DNA of 64,000 nucleotides from Crossiella equi (GTDB taxonomy: Bacteria; Actinomycetota; Actinomycetes; Mycobacteriales; Pseudonocardiaceae), in NCBI RefSeq assembly GCF_017876755.1, contig NZ_JAGIOO010000001.1:7611786-7675785 (forward strand). Reading direction: 5' to 3'. The notes beneath the pieces are model-generated. The model saw nothing but the letters and a program-made list of their open reading frames with translations. It was not told the origin of the DNA and ran no database searches. The translations under genes were made by a program, and so were the position numbers. Below are positions 56,973-64,000 of this stretch, piece after piece; positions within the stretch are counted from its first letter, which is position 1, and each line of letters opens with the position of its first letter.

Positions 56973-59042
56973 CTACCGCTTGGCCACCAGTGACTCCGGC
57001 ACCGGGTCGTACCGCGCGAACCGACGGGTGAAGGTGGCCGTGCCCGAGGTCATCGAGCGCAGGTCGATGGCGTAGCGCAGCAGCTCCGTGCACGGCACCT
57101 CGGCACGCACCAGCGTCCGCCCGGCCGAGGGCGCGTCCGTGCCCAGCACCCGGCCCCGCCGACCGGACAGGTCGCCCAGCACGGTGCCCAGGTGCTCGTC
57201 GGGCAGCAGCACCGCGACCTCGTCGACCGGTTCCAGTGTCTGGATCCCGGCCGCGGCGGCGGCCTCCTTCAGCGCCAGGGCTGCCGCGGTCTGGAAGGCC
57301 GCGTCGGAGGAGTCCACGCTGTGCGCCTTGCCGTCCACCAGGCTCACCCGGATGTCCACCACCGGGTGGCCCGCGCCCAGGCCCTTGGCCATCTGGGCGC
57401 GCACGCCCTTCTCCACGCTCGGGATGAACTGGTGCGGCACCGCGCCGCCGACGACCTTGTCCACGAACTCCAGGCCGCTGCCCCGGGGCAGCGGTTCGAC
57501 CACCAGGTCGCACACCGCGTACTGGCCGTGCCCGCCGGACTGCTTCACGTGCCTGCCGTGGCCCTTGGCGGCCTGGGCGAAGGTCTCGCGCAGCGGCACC
57601 CGCACCGGTTCGGTGTCGATGTCGGCGCCCCCGGCGCGCAGGCGCTGCAGCACCACGTCGGCGTGCGCCTCGCCCATGCACCACAGCACCAGCTGGTGGG
57701 TCTCGGCGTCGCGGTCCATCCGCAGCGTCGGGTCGCTGGCGGCCAGCTTGGCCAGGTTGCGCGCCAGGGTGTCCTCGTCGCTGCGGGTGCGCGCGAGGAC
57801 GGCCACCGGCAGCAGCGGCTCCGGCATGTCCCACGGCCGCACCCGCAGCGGGTCCTCCGGCGCGGAGACGGTGTCACCGGTCTCGGCGGAGGTCAGCTTG
57901 GTCAGCGCGCACAGGTCCCCGGCCACGCAGTAGGGCACCTCGCGCAGCGTCGCACCCAGCGGCGAGTACACGTGCGCGACCCGTTCGTCCGCGTCGTGGT
58001 CGGCGTGCCCCCGGTCGGCCAGGCCGTGCCCGGAGATGTGCACCGGCCGCTCCGGGCGCAGCGTGCCGGAGAAGACCCGCACCAGCGACACCCGGCCGAC
58101 GTAGGAGTCCACCGCGGTGCGCACCACCTCGGCGACCAGGGGCCCGTCCGGGTCGGCGGCCAGGCGCGGGCGCGGGATGCCGTCGGTCCCGGTCACCTCG
58201 GGCACGGTGTGCTCCAGCGGGGACGGGAACGCGCGGGTGAGCATGTCCAGCAGCTCCGGGATGCCCAGGCCGGTGCTCGCGCAGACCGGGATCACCGGGT
58301 GGAACTGCCCGCGCGCCACCGCGGTCTCCAGGTCGGCGATGAGCACGTCCTGGTCGAGCTCCTCGCCCTCCAGGTAGCGCTCCAGCAGGGACTCGTCCTC
58401 GCTCTCGGCGATGATGCCCTCGATGAGCGCCGCGCGGGCTGCCTGGAACTCCGGCTCCACCCCGGCGGGCGCGGTACCGGTGATCAGCCCGACGAGCCCG
58501 TCGTCCCGGGCGAGGTAGAGCGGTAGGACGCCGTCCCCGAAGGCCTCCCGGCAGGCCTGGGTCTCGGCGGCCACGTCGGCGCGCTGGTGGTCGCAGCGGG
58601 CGATGGCCACCGCCCGGGGCATGGCCACGGCCGCGCACTCCTGCCACAGCGCCACGGTGGCCGCGTCCACGCCCTCGGCCGCGCACACCACGAACAGCGC
58701 GGCGTCCGCGGCGCGCAGCCCGGCCCGCAGCTCCCCGACGAAGTCGGCGTAGCCGGGGGTGTCGATCAGGTTCACCTTGACGTCCCCGTGCATGAACGGG
58801 GCGACGGACAGCCCCACCGAGCGCTGCTGGCGGACCGCGGCCGGATCGTGGTCGCACACCGTGGTCCCGTCGGTGACCGAGCCGGTCCGGTTGATCACCC
58901 CGGCCGCGGCGAGCAACGCCTCGGTCAGCGTGGTCTTCCCGGACCCCGACGGCCCGACCAGCACGACGTTGCGCACCCTGGTGGGGTCGGCTACAGCGAC
59001 CTGGCCGCCGGTGTGCCCGTTGTCCGAGTGCTTGCTTCCCAT
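56973..59042 (-). CDS. fusA2: Elongation factor G-like GTPase (EF-G2)
   Basis: 689 residues with all EF-G domains. G1 motif GPSGSGKTT and G3 DTPGYADF are clear, but the G1 spacing and other loops differ from housekeeping EF-G, as in mycobacterial FusA2 (Rv0120c). Domain IV begins near FAQAAKGHGRHVKQSGGHGQYAV. EF-G2 proteins bind the ribosome and GTP, but a normal translocation role is doubtful. ATG 59,042 follows GGGAGG by eight bases. Confidence 0.9.
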   Translation of the reverse strand: MGSKHSDNGHTGGQVAVADPTRVRNVVLVGPSGSGKTTLTEALLAAAGVINRTGSVTDGTTVCDHDPAAVRQQRSVGLSVAPFMHGDVKVNLIDTPGYADFVGELRAGLRAADAALFVVCAAEGVDAATVALWQECAAVAMPRAVAIARCDHQRADVAAETQACREAFGDGVLPLYLARDDGLVGLITGTAPAGVEPEFQAARAALIEGIIAESEDESLLERYLEGEELDQDVLIADLETAVARGQFHPVIPVCASTGLGIPELLDMLTRAFPSPLEHTVPEVTGTDGIPRPRLAADPDGPLVAEVVRTAVDSYVGRVSLVRVFSGTLRPERPVHISGHGLADRGHADHDADERVAHVYSPLGATLREVPYCVAGDLCALTKLTSAETGDTVSAPEDPLRVRPWDMPEPLLPVAVLARTRSDEDTLARNLAKLAASDPTLRMDRDAETHQLVLWCMGEAHADVVLQRLRAGGADIDTEPVRVPLRETFAQAAKGHGRHVKQSGGHGQYAVCDLVVEPLPRGSGLEFVDKVVGGAVPHQFIPSVEKGVRAQMAKGLGAGHPVVDIRVSLVDGKAHSVDSSDAAFQTAAALALKEAAAAAGIQTLEPVDEVAVLLPDEHLGTVLGDLSGRRGRVLGTDAPSAGRTLVRAEVPCTELLRYAIDLRSMTSGTATFTRRFARYDPVPESLVAKR

Positions 59043-59134
59043 GGACCCGCACCTCCCGTATTGGATGTGTCCGATCTCACACCTGCTGGGCTGGTGCGTC
59101 CACCCCGGACTGGTCATCCCGCCCAGGAGTACTA

Positions 59135-59662
59135 ATGGCGGGGATGAGTGAGCTGCTGACCCCGCTGCCCCGCCCGCGCACCTCCCGGCCCACCATGGGC
59201 GGCGTGCGCGCCGGGGGTGCGCACCTGCTGGACTGGGACTGGGCGCGCTACCGCCTGGAGGACGCGCGCAACTACTGGATCGCCACCACCAGCGCGGCCC
59301 GCCGCCCGCACACCCGCCCCGTCTGGGGCGTGTGGCTGCCCGCCGGGTTCTGCTTCGTCACCGGCAGCGCCGCGGTGCGCAACCTCGCGGTCAGCCGGGA
59401 GATCTCGGTGCACCTGGAGAGCGGCGACGAGGTGGTCGTGGCCGAGGGCGAGGCCACCCTGCTCGCCGCCCGCGAGGACCTGGCACGGCTGGCCGGGGCC
59501 CTGGCCGACAAGTACGACTGGCACCTGCGCCTGGCCGACGGGCGGCTGACCGGCCAGAACGGCCAGGGTGGCCCGGCGTACCTGGTGCGGCCGCGGGTGG
59601 TCTTCGGCTGGGCCCGCGACGGCGAGAGCGCGACCAAGTGGCGGTTCGCGAGCCAGGCGTGA
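59135..59662 (+). CDS. Pyridoxamine 5'-phosphate oxidase-family protein
   Basis: 175 residues, FMN/F420 split-barrel fold (YWIATTSAARRPHTRPVWGVWLPAGFCFVTGSAAVRNLAVS). It lacks the extra PdxH C-terminal motifs, so it may use F420 or FMN for another substrate. It is divergent from the EF-G2 gene and 133 bp upstream of pdxS. Confidence 0.82.
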   Translation: MAGMSELLTPLPRPRTSRPTMGGVRAGGAHLLDWDWARYRLEDARNYWIATTSAARRPHTRPVWGVWLPAGFCFVTGSAAVRNLAVSREISVHLESGDEVVVAEGEATLLAAREDLARLAGALADKYDWHLRLADGRLTGQNGQGGPAYLVRPRVVFGWARDGESATKWRFASQA

Positions 59663-59795
59663 CGGCGGTAACTGGCCTGGTGAAATCGCGCGGAATTGGC
59701 CTCTTTGAGAGTCCTCATGCGGCCCTAACATCGGGGTGACAGTCATCCGCCGAGTGGGTTTTCCCACTTCAGAGCACAGTTGGGCAGGAACCGCA

Positions 59796-60716
59796 GTGAC
59801 CAGTGACGTCCAGGCCACCTCGACCGAGCAGGCCCCGCAGCTCGGCACCGCGCGCGTCAAGCGCGGCATGGCCGAGATGCTCAAGGGCGGTGTGATCATG
59901 GACGTGGTCACCCCGGAGCAGGCGAAGATCGCCGAGGACGCGGGCGCCGTCGCGGTCATGGCCCTGGAGCGGGTGCCCGCCGACATCCGCGTGCAGGGCG
60001 GCGTGGCCCGGATGAGCGACCCGGACATGATCCAGGGCATCATCGAGGCCGTCTCGATCCCGGTGATGGCCAAGGCCCGCATCGGCCACTTCGTCGAGGC
60101 CCAGGTGCTGCAGGCCATCGGCGTGGACTACATCGACGAGTCCGAGGTGCTCACCCCCGCCGACGAGGCCCACCACATCGACAAGTGGGACTTCACCGTG
60201 CCGTTCGTCTGCGGTGCCACCAACCTGGGCGAGGCGCTGCGCCGCATCGCCGAGGGCTCGGCCATGATCCGCTCCAAGGGCGAGGCCGGTACCGGCAACG
60301 TCGTGGAGGCCACCCGGCACATGCGCCAGATCCGCGCCGACATCCGTCGCCTGACCCAGCTGGACGAGCCGGAGCTGTTCGTCGCGGCCAAGGAGCTGCG
60401 CGCGCCCTACGAGCTGGTCAAGGAGATCGCCCAGCTCGGCAAGCTGCCGGTGGTGCTGTTCACCGCGGGCGGCATCGCCACCCCGGCCGACGCGGCGATG
60501 ATGATGCAGCTCGGCGCCGAGGGCGTGTTCGTGGGCTCGGGCATCTTCAAGTCCGGCGACCCGGCCAAGCGCGCCGAGGCCATCGTGAAGGCCACCACCT
60601 TCTACGACGACCCGGACGTCATCGGCAAGGTCTCCCGCGGCCTGGGCGAGGCCATGGTCGGCATCAACATCTCCGACCTGCCGGAGAACCAGCGCCTGGC
60701 CACGCGGGGCTGGTAG
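59796..60716 (+). CDS. pdxS: Pyridoxal 5'-phosphate synthase lyase subunit
   Basis: 306 residues, very highly conserved TIM-barrel. It has the family segments [28 protein letters not shown] and [29 protein letters not shown]. It makes PLP from ribose-5-phosphate, glyceraldehyde-3-phosphate and ammonia supplied by the glutaminase PdxT. The GTG follows GCAGGAA. No pdxT is adjacent; the next gene is on the other strand 7 bp away. Confidence 0.96.
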   Translation: MTSDVQATSTEQAPQLGTARVKRGMAEMLKGGVIMDVVTPEQAKIAEDAGAVAVMALERVPADIRVQGGVARMSDPDMIQGIIEAVSIPVMAKARIGHFVEAQVLQAIGVDYIDESEVLTPADEAHHIDKWDFTVPFVCGATNLGEALRRIAEGSAMIRSKGEAGTGNVVEATRHMRQIRADIRRLTQLDEPELFVAAKELRAPYELVKEIAQLGKLPVVLFTAGGIATPADAAMMMQLGAEGVFVGSGIFKSGDPAKRAEAIVKATTFYDDPDVIGKVSRGLGEAMVGINISDLPENQRLATRGW

Positions 60717-60723
60717 TCCCCGG

Positions 60724-61290
60724 TCAGACGTGCTCCATCACCAGCACGAGCGTGGTCCCGGCGACCAGCGCCTCGTACCGGTGCGGCACGTCGCCGGGGA
60801 AGGCCGCGTAGTCCCCGGGGCGCAGCTCGACCAGGTTGTCCTCGGGGCCGCAGCGCAGCACGCCGGTGCTCACCACGGTGTGCTCGACCGAGCCGGGGAT
60901 GTGCGCCTGCGCGTGCCGGGGCTGCCCCGGTTCCACACTGATCACGTAGATGTCGCGACGGGCCCCGGGCGGGCAGGCGGACAGCAGGGTGCCGACGAAG
61001 GCGGCCTGCTCCGACGGCACCCCGGGGCCTTCGCCTGCCCGGACCACGCGCACCGCGCTGCGCTGCGGTTCCACCAGCCGGGAGAACGGCACGCCCAGGG
61101 CCACGCCCAGCGCCCACAGCGTCTCCACGCTCGGGTTGCCGCTGGCGCCCTCCAGCTGGGACAGCGTGGACTTGGCGATCCCGGCGCGTTTGGCCAGCTC
61201 GGTGAGGGTGAGCCCGGTGCGCTCGCGCTCGCGCCGGAGGTTGTCCGCGATGGTGCGCAGCGGGGCGCCGCCGGGTCGGGGTTCGGCCAT
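60724..61290 (-). CDS. XRE-family regulator with C-terminal cupin domain
   Basis: 188 residues. Helix-turn-helix at about 25-75 (LTLTELAKRAGIAKSTLSQLEGASGNPSVETLWALG) and a cupin at about 115-185 (SVEHTVVSTGVLRCGPEDNLVELRPGDYAAFPGDVPHRYEA). Same domain design as the protein at 15,557. It is divergent from azlCD, so it most likely controls export of a branched-chain amino acid or related compound. Confidence 0.88.
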   Translation of the reverse strand: MAEPRPGGAPLRTIADNLRRERERTGLTLTELAKRAGIAKSTLSQLEGASGNPSVETLWALGVALGVPFSRLVEPQRSAVRVVRAGEGPGVPSEQAAFVGTLLSACPPGARRDIYVISVEPGQPRHAQAHIPGSVEHTVVSTGVLRCGPEDNLVELRPGDYAAFPGDVPHRYEALVAGTTLVLVMEHV

Positions 61291-61360
61291 GCGTGTTCGC
61301 TCCAGCGGTCCGGGTATTCGCGTTGACGAACGCACCTTAGTGTGTTCAGTATAGGCGTCG

Positions 61361-62047
61361 ATGCGTTCGATATGGCGAACATTGGATGCCGCGCTGATCC
61401 GGGACGTGGGTGCCTCCGCGCTCACCGGCGGCGTGATGGGCATGTCCTTCGGTGCCGTGGCGGTGGCCTCGGGGCTGCCGGTGTGGCTGGCACTGGCGAT
61501 GTCGGTGCTGGTCTTCGCGGGCGGCGCGCAGTTCACCGCGCTCGGCGTGGCCACCGCGGGCGCGGGCCCGGTGGCCACCGTGCTGGCCGGGCTGCTGGTC
61601 AACGCGCGCCTGCTGCCGTTCGGCCTGGCGGTCGGCGGCGTCTTCGGCCGCCGCTGGTACGGCAAGCTCGTCGGCAGCTACCTGATGATCGACCAGTCGG
61701 TGGCCTTCGCCCTGGCCCAGCGCGACCCGGAACGCGCGCGGGCGGTGTACTGGGCCTCCAGCCTGGCGGCCTTCCTCACCTGGAACACCGGCACCCTGCT
61801 CGGCGCGCTGCTGGGCGCGGCGGTTGGCGACCCGAAGGACTTCGGCCTGGACGCGGTGTTCCCGGCGGGCATGTTCGCCCTGATCCTGCCGCAGCTGGCC
61901 GACCCGACCCCGCGCCGCGTGGCGGTCCTGGCCGGTGCGGTCGCGGTGGCCACGGCCCCGCTGCTGCCGCCGGGCCTGCCAGTGCTGCTGGGCCTGCTGG
62001 GCCTGGCCGCGGCGCTGCCACTGCCCAAGCGGGGGAGGACGGCATGA
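61361..62047 (+). CDS. azlC: AzlC-family branched-chain amino acid exporter, large subunit
   Basis: 228 residues with about seven membrane helices, with the AzlC motif SVLVFAGGAQFTALGV and ASSLAAFLTWNTGTLLGALLG. With AzlD it forms an exporter of branched-chain amino acids or analogues. It is divergent from an XRE-cupin gene and overlaps azlD by four bases. Confidence 0.9.
   Translation: MRSIWRTLDAALIRDVGASALTGGVMGMSFGAVAVASGLPVWLALAMSVLVFAGGAQFTALGVATAGAGPVATVLAGLLVNARLLPFGLAVGGVFGRRWYGKLVGSYLMIDQSVAFALAQRDPERARAVYWASSLAAFLTWNTGTLLGALLGAAVGDPKDFGLDAVFPAGMFALILPQLADPTPRRVAVLAGAVAVATAPLLPPGLPVLLGLLGLAAALPLPKRGRTA
61365..61380. promoter_or_regulatory. Inverted repeat operator candidate at the azlC start
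   Basis: GTTCG-ATATGG-CGAAC is a perfect 5-bp inverted repeat with a 6-bp centre, overlapping azlC codons 2-7. Further GTTC/GAAC half sites lie upstream (GCGTT-GACG-AACGC at 61,320-61,333 and GTTCA at 61,344-61,348). It has the same architecture as the repeat at 16,637. Confidence 0.4.
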
Positions 62048-62352
62048 CCCTGACCACGATCCTGGTCCTGGCCGCGGGCACCTACGCCCTGCGCGCGGCG
62101 GGCCCCTTCCTGCGCGACCGCCTGGAGGTCTCGGAGCGGCTCCAGCGCGGCCTGGCCCTGGCCGCGGTGGCCCTGCTGACCGCGCTGGTGCTCACCCAGA
62201 CCTTCCTGGACGGCCAGTCCTTCACCGGCTGGGCCCGCCCGGCCGGGGTGCTCGTCGGCGGGGTCGCGGCGTGGCTGCGGTGGCCGTTCGTCGTGGTAGT
62301 GCTGCTGGCGGCGGGCACGGCCGCGGGCCTGCGCCTGCTGGGCGTGCCCTGA
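62044..62352 (+). CDS. azlD: AzlD-family branched-chain amino acid exporter, small subunit
   Basis: 102 residues, about four membrane helices, AzlD signature TYALRAAGPFLRDRLEVSERLQRGL. Partner of AzlC; ATG overlaps the azlC stop (ATGA). Confidence 0.9.
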   Translation: MTLTTILVLAAGTYALRAAGPFLRDRLEVSERLQRGLALAAVALLTALVLTQTFLDGQSFTGWARPAGVLVGGVAAWLRWPFVVVVLLAAGTAAGLRLLGVP

Positions 62353-62358
62353 CGCCGG

Positions 62359-63348
62359 TCAGCGCGGCAGCGGTTCGGTGAGCTTGGTGCCGTTCACCCC
62401 GACCGCCACGCAGACCGCGTTGCGGTCACCCCGGCGCCAGGACTCGGCGGTCGGGTAGAAGTACATCATCTCCAGCCGGTCGGCCAGCGGGCCTTCGCTG
62501 AGCTTGGCCGGGACGCGCCGGGAGCACTCCTCGTCGACGGTCTCCTGCACCTTGGCCACCCCCGGGTAGCCGCTGCCGCCGCTGACGGTGAAGCGGTCCA
62601 GCACCTCGGCCTGGTGCGGGTCGGTGCACGGCTGCGCGGTCACCGAGACCGCCTCCTTGCGGTCGGAGATGCCGTCGAAGCAGTGGCCACGGTCGAGCTG
62701 GAAGACCGACAGGCGGCCGGACTCCACGACCTGGCCGTTCGCGTCGAGCCGGGCCGACATCGACGCCGAGACCACCACGCCGACCACGATCAGGCACACC
62801 CACAGCGACCCCGTCACGATGCCCGCGACGGCCATGCCCTTGCCGCTGTCCCCGCGCCGCCTGATCTGCGACAGCGCCACGAACCCGAAGATGATGCCCA
62901 GCAACAGCAGGTTGCCCAGGATGCCGAGCACCAGGGCGGCGATGGCGAAGCCGTTGACGTTGCCGGGCGCCGGCAGCCGCCGCTGGCTCTGGTCGTAGGC
63001 ACCACCCGGCCCGTACGGCGACGGGTACCCCGGCGGAGCCTGCGCGTAGGGCTGGCCCGCGTACCCGGGCGGCGCCGCGTAGGCGGGCGGTGCCGGGTAG
63101 CCGGTCGGCCCGGCGGCACTCGCCACCGCGGCCTGTCCCGCCGCCTCCGGCTGTCCAGTCGCCTCGGTGTGACCGGTCGTCCCGGCCTGCCCGGTGGTCC
63201 CAGGCTGTTCAGCCGTTTCGGCCTGCCCGGCCGTCTCCGGCCGCGCCGCGGACTCCGGCTGCCCGGCGGTCCCGGTCTGCCCGGCCGCCACCCCCGGTGT
63301 TTCCTCGTCCTCCGGCCGTCCCGGCTGGTTCGTCCCCGGTGTCGTCAT
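62359..63348 (-). CDS. DUF4190/septum-formation-type membrane protein with repeat-rich N-terminus
   Basis: 329 residues. The first 125 are low-complexity (TAGQAETAEQPGTTGQAGTTG, then YPAPPAYAAPPGYAGQPY). Two membrane helices follow (GFAIAALVLGILGNLLLLGIIFGFVAL and GIVTGSLWVCLIVVGVVV). The outer domain of about 120 residues has four Cys, in RGHCFDG, AQPCTDPHQAEV, DEECSRR and NAVCVAV. The last part resembles the actinobacterial septum-formation domain. Function unknown. Confidence 0.78.
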   Translation of the reverse strand: MTTPGTNQPGRPEDEETPGVAAGQTGTAGQPESAARPETAGQAETAEQPGTTGQAGTTGHTEATGQPEAAGQAAVASAAGPTGYPAPPAYAAPPGYAGQPYAQAPPGYPSPYGPGGAYDQSQRRLPAPGNVNGFAIAALVLGILGNLLLLGIIFGFVALSQIRRRGDSGKGMAVAGIVTGSLWVCLIVVGVVVSASMSARLDANGQVVESGRLSVFQLDRGHCFDGISDRKEAVSVTAQPCTDPHQAEVLDRFTVSGGSGYPGVAKVQETVDEECSRRVPAKLSEGPLADRLEMMYFYPTAESWRRGDRNAVCVAVGVNGTKLTEPLPR

Positions 63349-63375
63349 CACGCCCCCCCTGTGCTCGCAAACCGG

Positions 63376-63849
63376 TCAATCGTGCAGCACCGCGCTCGTC
63401 GGCGGTACTGCGTTCTTGCGCACATGCTCGAACATGAGGTGCGTCTGCAGCTGCGCGACCTCCTTGCGCGTGGTGAAGGAGTCCAGGACCAGGCGTTGCA
63501 GGTGCGCGGTGTCGGCCACCGCCACGTGCACCAGGAAGTCGTCCGGCCCGGCCACGTGCGAGAGCGCGATCGTCTCCGGCAGCCCCATGACGAAGTCCAG
63601 GAACGGCTGCACGATCGCCCGGGTGTGCGGCCGCACCCGCACCGCGATCATCGCCTGGATCGGCCGCCCCAGCGCCGCCAGGTCCACCTCCGCCCGGTAC
63701 CCGGTGAGCACGCCCCGCTCGCGCAGCGCCCGGTGCCGCACCAGACAGGTCGAGGGCGCCAGGTTCACCCGTTCCGCGAGGTCCTTGTTCGGCAGCCGAG
63801 CGTCGTTCTGCAACTCCTGCACGATGGCCGCGTCCACCGCATCCAGCAC
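63376..63849 (-). CDS. Lrp/AsnC-family transcriptional regulator
   Basis: 157 residues. Winged HTH at about 4-55 (LPNKDLAERVNLAPSTCLVRHRALRERGVL) and a RAM ligand domain. The GTG at 63,849 was chosen as it begins at VLDAVDAAIVQELQ with GAGG eight bases upstream; a GTG nine codons earlier is possible. It is divergent from a PLP-dependent sulfur-amino-acid enzyme, a common target arrangement for Lrp proteins. Confidence 0.88.
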   Translation of the reverse strand: MLDAVDAAIVQELQNDARLPNKDLAERVNLAPSTCLVRHRALRERGVLTGYRAEVDLAALGRPIQAMIAVRVRPHTRAIVQPFLDFVMGLPETIALSHVAGPDDFLVHVAVADTAHLQRLVLDSFTTRKEVAQLQTHLMFEHVRKNAVPPTSAVLHD

Positions 63850-63924
63850 GGACTTCACCTCATTTCGCCGAACCACATTCGAAAACTTCCCGGTAGTGCC
63901 GACTAATCATCGACGATCCCGCCC

Positions 63925-64000
63925 ATGCAGAGTATCCAGTACAGCGGCTCCCGCACCCGCGCCGTGCACGCCGGACGGGACGAGCTCGGCGCCCTCGGCG
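63925..64000 (+). CDS. PLP-dependent transsulfuration-type enzyme, 3' partial
   Basis: Only 25 codons are inside the window (MQSIQYSGSRTRAVHAGRDE). TRAVHAGRDE near the N-terminus is typical of the cystathionine gamma-synthase/methionine gamma-lyase family. Too short to say which reaction. It is divergent from the Lrp/AsnC gene. Confidence 0.55.
   Translation, partial: MQSIQYSGSRTRAVHAGRDELGALG

Overview
The window is very GC-rich, densely packed DNA with many GTG starts and four-base stop/start overlaps. It carries cholesterol-catabolism genes, phosphatidylinositol mannoside (PIM) genes, an IdeR-type iron box and a KstR2-type operator. This points to a mycolic-acid-related or Pseudonocardiales actinobacterium; I cannot name the species. 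No tRNA, rRNA, CRISPR array or transposase gene was recognised.

Region 1 (1-14,501) is steroid catabolism. The + strand operon hsaG-hsaF-hsaA-hsaD-hsaC-hsaB opens rings A/B and processes the 2-hydroxydienoate side product. It runs tail to tail into a - strand operon fadD3-echA-fadE31-fadE32-fadE33. That operon is divergent from fadE30-ipdF-kstR2-fadA6, and together these two form the HIP (ring C/D) degradation set. A perfect match to the published KstR2 motif sits between the two divergent operons. The fadE32-like subunit has its middle domain replaced by about 135 residues of low-complexity sequence.

Region 2 (14,485-24,660) holds a phosphotriesterase-like metallohydrolase, an XRE-cupin regulator and a complete trans-4-hydroxy-L-proline operon: three-subunit D-hydroxyproline dehydrogenase, DapA-family deaminase, 4-hydroxyproline 2-epimerase and 2-oxoglutarate-semialdehyde dehydrogenase. 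A Xaa-Pro aminopeptidase follows directly, so the locus looks built for collagen-type peptides. The [2Fe-2S] subunit carries a long repeat-derived C-terminal tail.

Region 3 (24,963-49,017) is mixed: ABC-F ATPase, long acyl-CoA dehydrogenase, HelD-type RNA polymerase motor, ECF sigma factor coupled to an M48 membrane protease, SigG-type sigma factor, DoxX and VOC proteins, penicillin-acylase-family hydrolase, bacterial nitric oxide synthase, methyltransferase, MFS exporter, S33-type hydrolase, secreted proteins, LysR, heme oxygenase behind an IdeR box, TetR, and a frameshifted GNAT gene.

Region 4 (49,097-60,716) is the mycobacterial-type block thrS-HIT-pgsA1-patA-pimA, with pdxS nearby. Here it is interrupted between thrS and the HIT gene by a rifampin-phosphotransferase-like gene and a 169-bp palindromic element. 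EF-G2 and a PPOX protein lie between pimA and pdxS. Region 5 (60,724-64,000) has a second XRE-cupin regulator divergent from azlCD, a DUF4190-like membrane protein, an Lrp/AsnC regulator, and the start of a PLP-dependent sulfur-amino-acid enzyme.

The points most worth a second look are the 169-bp palindrome, the rifampin-phosphotransferase-like insertion, the domain-replacing repeats, the sigma/M48 pair, and the duplicated operator in front of the heme oxygenase.
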